Assembly (NCBI GenBank): GCA_023105745.1
Contig: JALGQZ010000008.1
Coordinates: 21,885,866-21,949,865 of the forward strand
Length of the DNA stretch: 64,000 bases
Source of the DNA: Austropuccinia psidii
Taxonomy: Eukaryota; Basidiomycota; Pucciniomycetes; Pucciniales; Sphaerophragmiaceae
Direction of reading: 5' to 3'
Notes under the pieces: generated by a model
Told to the model about the DNA's origin: nothing
The model's database searches: none
What the model saw: only the letters and a program-made list of their open reading frames with translations
Part shown: one piece after another, positions 24,173-33,690 of the stretch
Layout of the letters: each line of letters starts with the position of its first letter
Numbering within the stretch: position 1 is the first letter of the stretch
Position numbers and translations under genes: made by a program

Positions 24173-24923
24173 TTTCCTTTTCCTTGTTTGTGTTTGGTTT
24201 GGCTTCTATCCCCACTCTTATAAATACTAAAAAATAAAAAAAATAAAAAAGATAATGGAACCTCCCAATACATGACTTGGGGAGGGGATGCTTCTGCTTT
24301 AAGAAATAAAAGAAAGAAAATTATACAAGTAAAGAAAGAAAGAAAAATAATAAGAGAAAATGAGAGTAAAGAAAGAAATAAAGAAAAATTCCTGATGGTT
24401 GGTCCTTCTTGTGGTGAGTTGCTTGATTCTGGCCAAAAAAGTGTCTGAAAAATGAAAACCAAGCATTTGATGCTCACAGAGTGGCCAAGGTGATGTTTTA
24501 CAAGAAGTAGAACCCTCAGGGATGCATACCAGGAGATGGAACTTACTTTCATAACTTCCACTCCCCACCAAGCACCATAAGACTGAAATAAATTGCCATA
24601 AATGACTACTGAAATGAATTGCCGTAAATGACTTGAAGTAAAGAACGTCTTGAATTATGATGATTGGCATAAATTGAAATGGTAATAAAGAAAGAAAATG
24701 AAAACATAAAGAAAGAAAGAAACATTTGGCCATATCTTGATAAGGTCCAAATGGAGGGTATTGATGTTGTATGCTTCCTGAACCTGTCCAAAGAATTGAC
24801 AAGTGCTCACAAAGTGGCCAAGGTGATGCTTACAACAACATATGGGTAGAATACCCCCTTAAAGGTGCATGCCAGGAGAGGAACTTACTTTCATAACTTC
24901 TTCTCCCCACCAAGCACCATAAA
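24173..24923. repeat. Spacer between antisense gene and pol, with internal repeats
   Basis: No gene. An imperfect direct repeat of about 125 bases occurs at 24474-24600 and 24802-24925; both copies share GTGGCCAAGGTGATG, GGAACTTACTTTCATAACTT and CTCCCCACCAAGCACCATAA. A 26-base tandem pair lies at 24582-24607 and 24608-24633 with two differences. An A-rich, GAAAGAAAGAAA-type tract lies at 24225-24385. The spacer must hold the 3' ends of both convergent transcripts. Confidence 0.75.
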
Positions 24924-27900
24924 TCAAACTCTTGAGGTATTTGGACCAGGCTTGTCTGGATACAATGAATGGAAATCCTTGACAAGGTCTGGTGAGTTGG
25001 TAAGGTTGGAAGATGGTTCCCAAGTGGTTCTTTCTGGGTCTTCACTGAATCCTTTCCACTCTACAAGATACCATAATTTACCTCTTTTGAGTTTTGAGTC
25101 CAGAACCTGAGCCACTTCCCATTCTTCTTGCTCTTCCACTAAAACTGGTGGTGGCAGCAATTGATGACGATTTGGGATAGTTGAATGCTTGACTGGTTCT
25201 AATAAGGACACATGGAATACAGGGTGAACTGTCTTCCATTGCTGAGGCAACTTGAGGTGATATGCATGGCTGCCAATCTTCTTAAGAACTTCAAAGGGTC
25301 CCAACCATCTTTCTGATAATTTCTTGGTGGGTGTTGTTGTCTTGATGTTCTTGGAAGCTAGCCATACTTTGTCCCCAGGTTGGAAATCAGGTGGAATTGC
25401 CCTATTTCTATCTGCATACTTCTTGAATCTCCTTATTGCTGATTCTAATTCTTCTTTGACAACTTGCTGTACTGATTGGAGTTTTGTTGATAACTTTCCA
25501 GCAGGTGAGTCTTGAGAAATATGGATTGAGTCAAAGCTGGGATTTCTTCCATAAATGGTGAAAAAAAATGATTGCTTGGTTGATGAATGTTCTGCATTAT
25601 TATAGGCAAATTCAGCCAGAGGGAGCCAGGTGTACCAGTCATCTTGATGATAGCTGACATACATCCGAAGGTACTGTTCTAGTATCTGATTTACCCTCTC
25701 TGTCTGTCCATCTGTTTCAGGGTGAAAGGCAGTTGAAAGATCTCTTGAGATCTTGAGCTGCTGACACAATTGAGTCCAGAATGATGAAACAAATAAGGAT
25801 CCTCTATCACTGACAATACTGACTGGGAGTCCATGCTTGGAAAATACATTACTAATGAATATTTGAGCTAAATCCAGAGAAGTGATTGTGCCATAAGTTG
25901 GAATGAAGATTGCCATTTTTGAGAATCTGTCCACAACTACTAAAATTGAATCAAAGTTGTTGGACAGTGGCAATTTAGTGATAAAGTCCATTGATAATGA
26001 ATTCCAAGGACCAGATGGAATTGAAAGAGGCTTGAGTAATCCAAACTTCTTGTGATGAATGTTCTTGTTTCTTGAACATTGCTGACATGAGGACACATAG
26101 TCCTTGATGAATTGATTCATGCCAGCCCAATAAAAATCCCTCTTGATGAGCTTGAGGGTCTTCTCCTGGCCAGGATGGCCAGCCAATGGTGAGTCATGAC
26201 GCTTTTGAAGAATATTGAGTTGAAGTTCTTCATTGCTTGGGATTACCACTCTATCTTTGAATAATAATAACTTGGCTTGAGGTTCAAGAGAATAATCTGG
26301 AACTGATTCACCTCTCGCTAGTTGCTTGAGTATTTCTTTATAGTCTTTGTCTTGCCATACTTCTTTTTGAATCTTGTCAACTAAATCTGAGAAAATTTCC
26401 ACTTTGATTGAGAAGAATCTTGACTCTTGAATTCCATCTTGCTTAAGTACTTGATGAAAATTCTGAGGATTCTTGCTGATAAAGTCCACCCCCCTCTCTG
26501 GGTACACGTCATCCCGACATGACAAGGCATCTGGTAAAGTGGCCAGCCTGCCTGGGCGGTAAGTGATAGTGAAATGAAATTCTGAGAGAAATTCAGCCCA
26601 ACGGGCCTGACGACGAGTAAGAACTTTGGAAGACATGAAATATTGCAAGGAAGAGTGGTCTGTCAAGACCTCAAAAGGATTGGAAAGAGAAAGAAGAAAT
26701 GCTCTCCAGCGCTTGAGAGCCCAAACTATGCCAAGGAGTTCCTTGTCATGAATTTCATAGTTGAGTTCAGCTGGTAAGAGCTTGCGACTATCAAATGCAA
26801 TGGGGTGCTTTCCTGAGTCATTCACCTGGCTCAGTACGGCGCCCAAAGCATAATCAGAAGCATCAGTCTCTAATATAGTAGGTAGAGAAGGATTAAAGTG
26901 AGATAAGATAGGAGCAGAGGTGAAAGCTTCTTTGAGTGCTTGAAACTGACTAAGAGCTTCCTCATTGAAGATGAAAGGAGAATCTTTCTTAAGGAGGGAA
27001 GTGAGAGAAGTGATTTTTTTAGAATAATTTTTAATGAAACGTTGATAAAAATTGGCAAAGCCAAGGAAAGATTGAAGAGCCTTGATGTTTTTGGGCTGAG
27101 GCCAATTGAGGATTTGCTGAACTTTTGAAGAATCCATCTTGAGGCCATCACTTGAAACAACATAGCCCAAGTATTCCACACTTGAGGCATGGAATACACA
27201 CTTGGAGGCTTTGGCAAACAGATTATTGTCCCTCAGTCTTTGGAGGACAGAGGTCACATGTTTGACATGTTCCTCCTCAGAACTGGAAAAGACCATAATA
27301 TCATCTAGATAAACCACAACAAACACATCCAAAAAATCTGCAAAGATATCATTTACTAGATTTTGGAAAGAAGCAGGAGCATTGGTCAAACCAAATACTC
27401 ATAACTGCCATATTTGGTTCTAAAGGCAGTTAAGTGCTCATCCCCCTCTTTGATTCTCAGAAGGTTATATGCACCACGCCAATCTATCTTGGAGAAGATA
27501 GTGGAACCGTTGAAGACGGTAAGAAGCTGGTTCATAGGAGGAACATGGTATCTGTTCTTCCTAGTGACAGAATTGAGTTTGCGGTAGTCAACACACAAAC
27601 AAAGACCTCCATCCTTTTTCTTGACAAAAAGGACAGGTGCTCCTGTTGAAGAGGAGCTTGGTCTATTGAAACCTTTCTCTACATTCTCTGAAATGTAGGC
27701 CCACAGTGTTTCTGACTCTGGATTTGATAATGAGTAGATAACACCAATTGGAGGTAGAAGACCCTCCAATTCAATATGGTGATCACAGGCGCAGTGTGGA
27801 GGAAGTTTCTCTGCTTTCACCTTGGAGAATACATCCAAATATTGGTGATAAGCAGGAGGAACAACCTTCAACACAGTTTCAATTTCTTCTGGCTCTTCCT

Positions 27901-28639
27901 CCTCATCCCACTGCTCCTCCAGGGATGCATGAAAAGATAAGGGGGGAAGGTCCATATCCCCTTGGAAGAGATGAAGTGAAGATATGGCAACATCTTCTCC
28001 AACATCCTTTATCTCTTTGAAGACTTCATCTCTTGATCGAAGTAATGACTGAGAGGGAGTTATGGAAGGGATATGGACAGAAGAAAGAATGGAAGGTGTC
28101 TTAAGTTCACCAGCCAGAGCAACACTGTTGACAGCAGTGGCTAAGTCATTACTAGTAGAAGGAATAATACCACTAGAATCCTTATGATTAGAATCATAGG
28201 TGATCAATCCATTTTTCCAATCAATAATGGGATTGAAATGGTAAAGGAAATCATAGCCCAATATCAGGTCTTCTCCCTTGGGTGAATCTATGATAAAGGA
28301 GTCCCATTCAAAGCTTGGGAAGGAAGGCAAGTCAACTACCCACTTGGTATAATGGGTGATGAACAAGGCAGGGGATTCATTAGAATCCAAAATGAAAAGA
28401 GGAATCTTTTCAGGGAGCTCTGACAGAGTCAATGAGTACTTGAGAACAAAATTCTTTGCAATAAAAGAGTTTGTAGCACCAGAATCAATGAGAATACTAT
28501 AAAAAATATCAGAGACAGAAGAGAAAATAAGAAACTTTAAAGATTTCTTGACACTAGTATTCAGAGTGCACAATTGTGCTCTTGAAGGAAATAAGTGAGA
28601 ACCATTGAACACATCATGATCCCCACTCAGGCTTTTCCC
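24924..28639 (-). pseudogene. Element N: pro-pol polyprotein, frameshifted in RT
   Basis: Protease: LIDSGATNSFIAKNF and EDLILGYDFLYHF. Reverse transcriptase: LFVKKKDGGLCLCVDYRKLN, KIDWRGAYNLLRI and TKYGSYEYLV, then a stop at 27386. The next frame starts inside the following motif (LTNAPASFQ) and has catalytic YLDDIMVF. About 13 bases that should encode the conserved MPFG are missing. RNase H: ETDASDYALGAVLSQ and TDHSSLQYF. Integrase: an HHCC-type finger (HDSPLAGH ... CQQC) and the D, D, E residues in MDFITKLP, VSDRGSLF and TDGQTERVNQ. Then WLGPFEVLKKIG (GPY/F module) and a C-terminal chromodomain (EWEVAQVLD ... LWYLVEWKGFSEDPERTTWEP) that would target histone marks. Expression probably needs a -1 frameshift from gag at 28633-28639. 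Two Arg-to-Cys changes (GGLCLC, PDALSC) look like CpG decay. Confidence 0.93.
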
Positions 28640-29988
28640 TGCTTGCTAGGGAAGCCTCTTGATGATGAACCAGGCTTGTTCTGAGGTCTCTTGAAGCATT
28701 TTTCAATTGGGTGCTTGCCACCACAATAAGTACACAACCCTGCTTGAATCCTCCTCTCCTTTTCAGAACCGATTAATTTATTGTCCTTATTGAGGAGAGC
28801 GGCATGGGGTTTGTCCTTTGAAGATTGAAATTTCTTGCCCTTCTTATTCTTCTTCTGATGAGGCCTCTTTTGAAATGAGTTTTGAGGAGGCCTAGACTGA
28901 TTGGATCCACTGACTGGAGGCTTCTTTTCTTGATTGCCACCCTTTTACTTTTGCCTCTCATGATATCTTGTGTCTAATTATAAAGTGACATCCATAAGTT
29001 CTTGAAGAGTATCAAAAGTTCCAGGGTGAGAAGCCAATTGGTCCAATAATCTTGATGCCAATCCTCTTCTGTACACATGAATGTAAGCTCTTTCCCCCCA
29101 ATCTCCAATTCTTGACATTAAGCTTCTGAAATCTGCTATGTACAAGGAAACATGACCACTTTCCTTCATCCTCAAATTGTCCAACTCCTGTTCAGCTTTC
29201 CTGACTCCATTGGGGTCACCAAACAGAGTGAATAATTGAGATTCAAACAATGGCCAATTATTGAGGAGGTAGGAAGGGTCTTCATTGGAAATATTTGAGA
29301 GGTAAGGTTCAATCCATTTGCCAGCTCTACCAGTAAGAAAAGAAGTTGAGTACAAAACCTTCTTCCTGTCAGAGAAGAAGTTTTCTGGATCATTATGGAA
29401 AATTAGTTGACAGGATTGGATAAATCCTCTCAACTTATGAGCTTGAGTACCATCAAAAGAATCAGGTGCCTTCATTGATGGAGTCTTGAAAGCAGGGGCT
29501 TTGGAATTGTCCCTGGGGGCAACTGCTTGAGTGAGTTGTCCCATGAATTGAGTCATCTGCTCCATCATCTTGAGGAGACTTGGATCAGTTTGAGAGACAA
29601 GAGGCTGACTAGAAAGGGCTAGATTAGAACCCTGAGGCACCTCTGGAGCATTTGCCAAGGCATCTGCCACTTCAGTTTCCCCAGAATCTTCCTCTTCCAC
29701 AGACTCTTCCCCCTCTTCATCTTCAACTTCCCCTAATCTTGCTCTTGCACCTTCAGACATGCCAGGGTAGCCACCCAAAAGTCCAGGAAAGGATCTTGAT
29801 CTTCTAGATTTCATTCCACCTCTTCTTGAGGGTGCTGCTCCTTCCATTGGTGGTCCTCTGTCCAAGTTTGCACTCAGTTGATGAACTGATGGTGTGCGGT
29901 CAAGAGGAGCCCTTGCTGTAGGAGTGAGAACAGCTGGAATTTTCTGGGATCTAGTATTCTTTGCTGGGGGGCTATGCTGGACTGGCAT
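28627..29988 (-). pseudogene. Element N: gag, two nonsense codons
   Basis: One frame of 453 codons from ATG at 29988 to TGA at 28627-28629, with in-frame TAA at codons 337 (28978-28980) and 348 (28945-28947). N-terminus is Pro/Ser/Arg-rich, then an acidic stretch (VEDEEGEESVEEEDSGETE). The capsid-like part is KAPDSFDGTQAHKLRGFIQS ... GRAGKWIEPYL ... LRMKESGHVSLYIADFRSL. The basic, Gln/Lys-rich part leads to CTYCGGKHPIEKC near codon 420, a C-x2-C-x3-H-x4-C knuckle one residue shorter in its middle loop than the classical form. Both stops are compatible with CAA-to-TAA changes. Gag ends two codons after the slippery site into the pro-pol frame. Confidence 0.9.
28633..28639 (-). promoter_or_regulatory. 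Candidate -1 ribosomal frameshift site (GGGAAAA)
   Basis: On the minus strand the heptamer GGGAAAA sits in the gag frame as G-GGA-AAA, the X-XXY-YYZ form. The gag stop TGA follows after one codon. Slipping back one base enters exactly the frame that becomes protease-pol, which is open from there to 27386. A downstream stem or pseudoknot was not tested. Confidence 0.6.
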
Positions 29989-30661
29989 TATGAAAAGAAT
30001 TAAAATAAATTGATGGTATTAAGAAGAATAATCAGGCTTGGCCAAATCAATCACAATAAAATCTTGATGAATCTTGAGGAATCAAATTCAATCAAAAGTC
30101 AAATAAATTCAATCAATCAACAATCAATTCAAATCAAATATCAATAATCTTGAGGAAATCAATAATCAATCAATATTCAATCAATAATCAATCAATAAGT
30201 GTCTTCAATATGAAATCAAGTCTTAAGGAGTCAATCAATCAGTTCAAAATCTTCAGAAATCAATTCAATATCTTGATGAGTCAAATCAAATCAATAATCA
30301 AAATCAATTCTTGAGGATCAATCAATATCTTGAGAGTTCAAAGTCAATAAATCCAATAAATCCTGAATCAATAACCCAAATGAATCCCAATGAATAATCC
30401 AATCAATAATTCCTAGATGAAACCTGAATAAGAACACAGAAAAATTTGATTGATAAAAATAAAATGAAGTGATGAAATGGTCAGAAATGATTAAGAAAGG
30501 AAAAAGAATCAATTTTCATAAGAATGAAATGAATGAGACGAAAATTGATGAGAGAGAAAAATTCATAGAAGATCATAAAAAATCATAAACTCATGAAAAG
30601 GTCATAATTGATGAATGAGAGGAAATGAATATAAATGAATGAAAAGAAAGAATCAAATATG
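29989..30661 (-). other. Leader of element N with ATTGATTGA-type simple repeats
   Basis: No gene. From about 30040 to 30420 the plus strand is dominated by CAATCAAT, AATCAATAATC and TCTTGAGGA words, so in the sense strand it is a degenerate ATTGATTGA satellite. It is long for a Ty3-type leader and probably grew by slippage. Confidence 0.7.
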
Positions 30662-30675
30662 AGTTAATTAATTTA
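30662..30675 (-). other. Self-complementary primer-binding site of element N
   Basis: One base inside the 5' LTR, the sense strand reads TAAATTAATTAACT. Its exact reverse complement AGTTAATTAATTTA occurs in the LTR sense strand at 31052-31039, where transcription is expected to start. There is no TGG for a tRNA end. This is the layout known from Tf1/sushi-type elements, in which the 5' end of the RNA folds back as its own primer. Confidence 0.62.
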
Positions 30676-31088
30676 ATGTCACAGGGGCTCTTCGAAGTGA
30701 AGAGGGCCTGGCACTCAGTAAACTGGGACTCACTTATGGAGGGCTCAAAGATAAGATAAGATGAGATACACTTAAGAGTGTTAAAGATAAATTGCTAAAG
30801 AATAAATATAAGAAAAAGCAGCAACAAAGGATAAGAGTAAAAGAATAGAAGAGCCAACCACAAACAAGTCCAAGTCCACTGTTTCAACCTGTCAGAATGG
30901 AAAGAGAAGGGTTAATAAGGATATGGCCACCCAACTCATACTGTACAGGCGAAGAGAGAAATGCAAAGACTAACTTAAAATTAAATAATTATAATACCCA
31001 AAATAAGGATAAGAATAATTATGAAATGATAAATAAACTAAATTAATTAACTGGGGAAAAGTCCCCAGGGGGGAGAAAGAGGGGCTTG

Positions 31089-31095
31089 TATATGT
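31089..31095 (-). promoter_or_regulatory. TATA-like box in the LTR of N
   Basis: Minus-strand ACATATAC lies about 37-43 bases before the proposed RNA start at 31052. One of the three LTR differences falls next to it (31087). Confidence 0.5.
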
Positions 31096-31175
31096 GAGAA
31101 TCACCAGCCCTGATCCAGAGGAAGAATTTTCATGAGAATATTTGATTATTGAATTGAGTCTGGCCAATACAGGTC

Positions 31176-31191
31176 CTGTACAGCTGTACAG
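31176..31191. promoter_or_regulatory. Palindrome CTGTACAGCTGTACAG in U3 of N
   Basis: A perfect 16-base palindrome made of two copies of the self-complementary CTGTACAG. More CTGTAC or CTGTAT words follow at 31195 and through 31320. The same block is in the 3' LTR at 21716-21731. It lies upstream of the TATA-like box, where regulator binding sites would be expected. Confidence 0.55.
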
Positions 31192-31437
31192 AACCTGTAC
31201 AAGAGGTGTGGTGTATTTGAGTGATCATACAGTTCCATACTGGTGTATTGAAACTGTATTGGGTGAATCCAACCTGTATAGGTATTGACAGGCTGTATTG
31301 ATGTACCAAGCTGTATGCATGTTTCAGAATGAAGATTGCTGAAACTGACTGCTGATGCAGATACTGGATTTGCTGATTTGAGGTGTTTGAGTGGGTGTAT
31401 GAATGAATAACCTTACCCCTGATGGATGGTTGTTACA

Positions 31438-33546
31438 CAGACAGTATTTGAGATGACACAGGAGAGATTGAAGCTTATGGGAAGATAAGGAAAGCTCTTA
31501 CAGAGGCACATTTACTCCTCATACCTGACTGGAATATACCTTTTAAATTGTACATTGATGCATGTGGAGATGAATTACGGGCAGCCCTACATCCAGTCCA
31601 AATTATTGATGACAAATCTACAGAAGGACCAGTTTGTTACATCTCAAGAAAAATCAAACCAACAGAAGCCAGATGGAGTGCTTATGTTTGGTATGGGCAC
31701 TTGAGATATTTCACTATTACCTTTGTGGCAGTGTTTTTGAAGTGATAACTGACTGTAATGCTGTGAAATCACTTCTTAACATGAAAACTCCCAACAGAAA
31801 TATGTTGAGATGGCAAATAGCCATTCAAGAATATAGAGACAACATGACTATAGTTCATAAAGAAGGAAAAATTCACAAGAATGCTGATGGACTTAGCATG
31901 TGGGAATTAGCCAGTACTACTGATAACCCAGCTTATGTACCTTTGGAAGCAGAACCACAGATTCCAATTGAAGGAATTAGAATAACTGATATTGGGACTG
32001 AATTCTTTGAAGAAGTCATAGAATCCTATAAGCAAGAAAAGAATTGCCATATCTTGACTTCCTTATGAGATAAAGACTGCAAAGATACATCTTTAGTCAA
32101 TGCACTGGATGAAGTTTGGAAGAATTCCTATTCTGAGGGAAGATTTCACTTGTTTGATGGGATAATTTACCACAGAACCAAACATTCTTGTGTAATGACA
32201 TTGTGTAGGAGACTGCTTATTAATACCATTCTTCATGAATGCCAGTATAGCATCTACTCTGGAAACCTTTCAGAAGACAGAAAAATTCAAAAAGTAAAGA
32301 ACTGTTCATGGTGGCCATCTTGGAGAAAAGAGAACATTGAATATTGCCATACCTGTGGCAGATTCCAAAAAGCAAACAGGAGTACAGGAAAGAAATTTGG
32401 ACTTATGATCCATAATAAAGAAACAAAATCCCTTTGGGAAGTTGTTTACATGGATTGGGTCACAGCACTTCCTTCAAGTGGTGATGAAGGATATAATGCT
32501 TGTTTAGCCATTGTAGACAGATATAGAAAAACTCCCATATTCTTACCATGTCATAAAGATGACACTGCTATGGATACAGCTCTTCTTCTATGGAATAGAG
32601 TTATTTCTCATACAGGGTTATTTAAGAATATTATAAGTGACAGAGACCCCAAATTCACATCTGCACTTTGGACCAATCTTCACAGATTGTTTGGGACCAA
32701 GTTATCATTATAAACAGGATATCACCCTCAAACAGATGGATTTGCAGAAAGAGTGATTCAAACTTTAGAGGACATGGTCAGGAGATTCTGTGCTTATGGG
32801 TTAGAATTAAGAGACTCAGATGGCTTTACCCATGACTGGTGCCCTCTGATACCTGCATTAGAATTGGCATATAAGGCATCAGCCCATTCTTCCACAGGTC
32901 AAACTCCTGCTATGTTAGAAAAAGGATGGAATCCAAGACTCCCAGCAGATACACTGAGGAAAGACTTGATTGAAATTCATCCTACAGCTTCCAGCTTCAA
33001 AATAATGCTTGATAAAGTGAAACATCATGCAAAGCAGAGTATCAATGACACTTTTGACTATGCAAAGAAGAAGTGGCACAAGAGTCACAAAGTACCAGAA
33101 TTCAAATTAGGGACTTGGTTCTAGTTTCAACCTTGAATTTTAATAATATAAAACGCTCAAAGAAACTCAAATATTCTTATGTAGGACCTTTTGCTATTTT
33201 TTCCTTACATGGAACCGATGCAGTTCAAGTGGAATTGAGTGGTTAATTGGAAAATAAACACCCCACCTTTCCAGTAAGCCTGATAAAAACTTATCAACAA
33301 ACTGACAAAGAATTGTTTCCTTTAAGGAACTCAACTCCTTTGACTGTACCACCAGTGGAACAGAGTGAAGACAGAAAGATCATGACAGTGATTAGGGAAA
33401 GGAGACTTAGGGCTAAAAATCAAAGAGAATATCTTGTCAGATATAGAGATCCAGTACATGAATATGAATGGCTGGCAGAATCAGAAATACCTGACTCAGA
33501 AAAACTCTTAAGAAGATTTAGACATGAAAGAAGGCCAAAATCCTGA
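31438..33546 (+). pseudogene. Element A: RNase H, integrase and chromodomain, broken
   Basis: Continues the gene cut at 21216. RNase H: YIDACGDELRAAL, then a frameshift near 31640, [11 protein letters not shown] and [12 protein letters not shown]. Stops at 32066 and 32711. Integrase: the zinc finger is damaged ([11 protein letters not shown] lacks both His, and CGRF lacks the last Cys compared with C). The catalytic core keeps [22 protein letters not shown] and TDGFAERVIQTLED, so the D, D, E residues remain. A one-base loss near 33112 shifts the frame; the rest (VPPVEQSEDRKIM, EYLVRYRDPVHEYEWLAESE, ending HERRPKS) is a chromodomain-like tail. Confidence 0.9.
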
Positions 33547-33678
33547 ATATGTCTATAAATTTGCTTCAAAGTACTTGGTCTGAAGGATGTAAAGAGGTTG
33601 GACAGTGGACATTAACCCTCTTTGTGGCCTTTTTCTTCTTTATACCATTCATAAAATTGTAGTACAATTTTATTCTTT

Positions 33679-33690
33679 GGTGGGAGGGAA
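33679..33690 (+). other. Polypurine tract of element A
   Basis: GGTGGGAGGGAA directly before the 3' LTR. Element C has GGTGGTAGGGAA in the same place (42424-42435). Confidence 0.85.

Larger units (their letters stand above)
21217..31437 (-). mobile_element. Element N: young Ty3-type chromovirus carrying an extra antisense gene
   Basis: 10,221 bases, transcribed from right to left. In that sense: 5' LTR 31437-30677, self-priming site, long leader, gag 29988-28627, pro-pol 28639-24924, a 2.9 kb 3' region holding a plus-strand gene, purine tract, 3' LTR 21977-21217. The two 761-base LTRs differ at three positions that I can find. The integrase ends in a chromodomain. Gag has two nonsense codons and the reverse transcriptase has a small deletion, so this copy cannot move by itself. 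Confidence 0.95.
30677..31437 (-). repeat. 5' LTR of element N
   Basis: 761 bases, the promoter copy. In sense order: U3 31437 to about 31053, containing CTGTAC palindromes and a TATA-like box; R from about 31052; then U5 to 30677. Three differences from the 3' LTR. Confidence 0.95.

Noticed and set aside
26870..27217. 115-codon minus-strand frame inside N pol
   Set aside because: It lies in another frame of the reverse transcriptase gene, whose motifs are clear, and is Ser/Leu-rich with no domain.
28773..28961. 62-codon minus-strand frame between gag and pol of N
   Set aside because: It is a shadow. The gag frame over the same bases gives the expected Lys/Gln-rich stretch and zinc knuckle.
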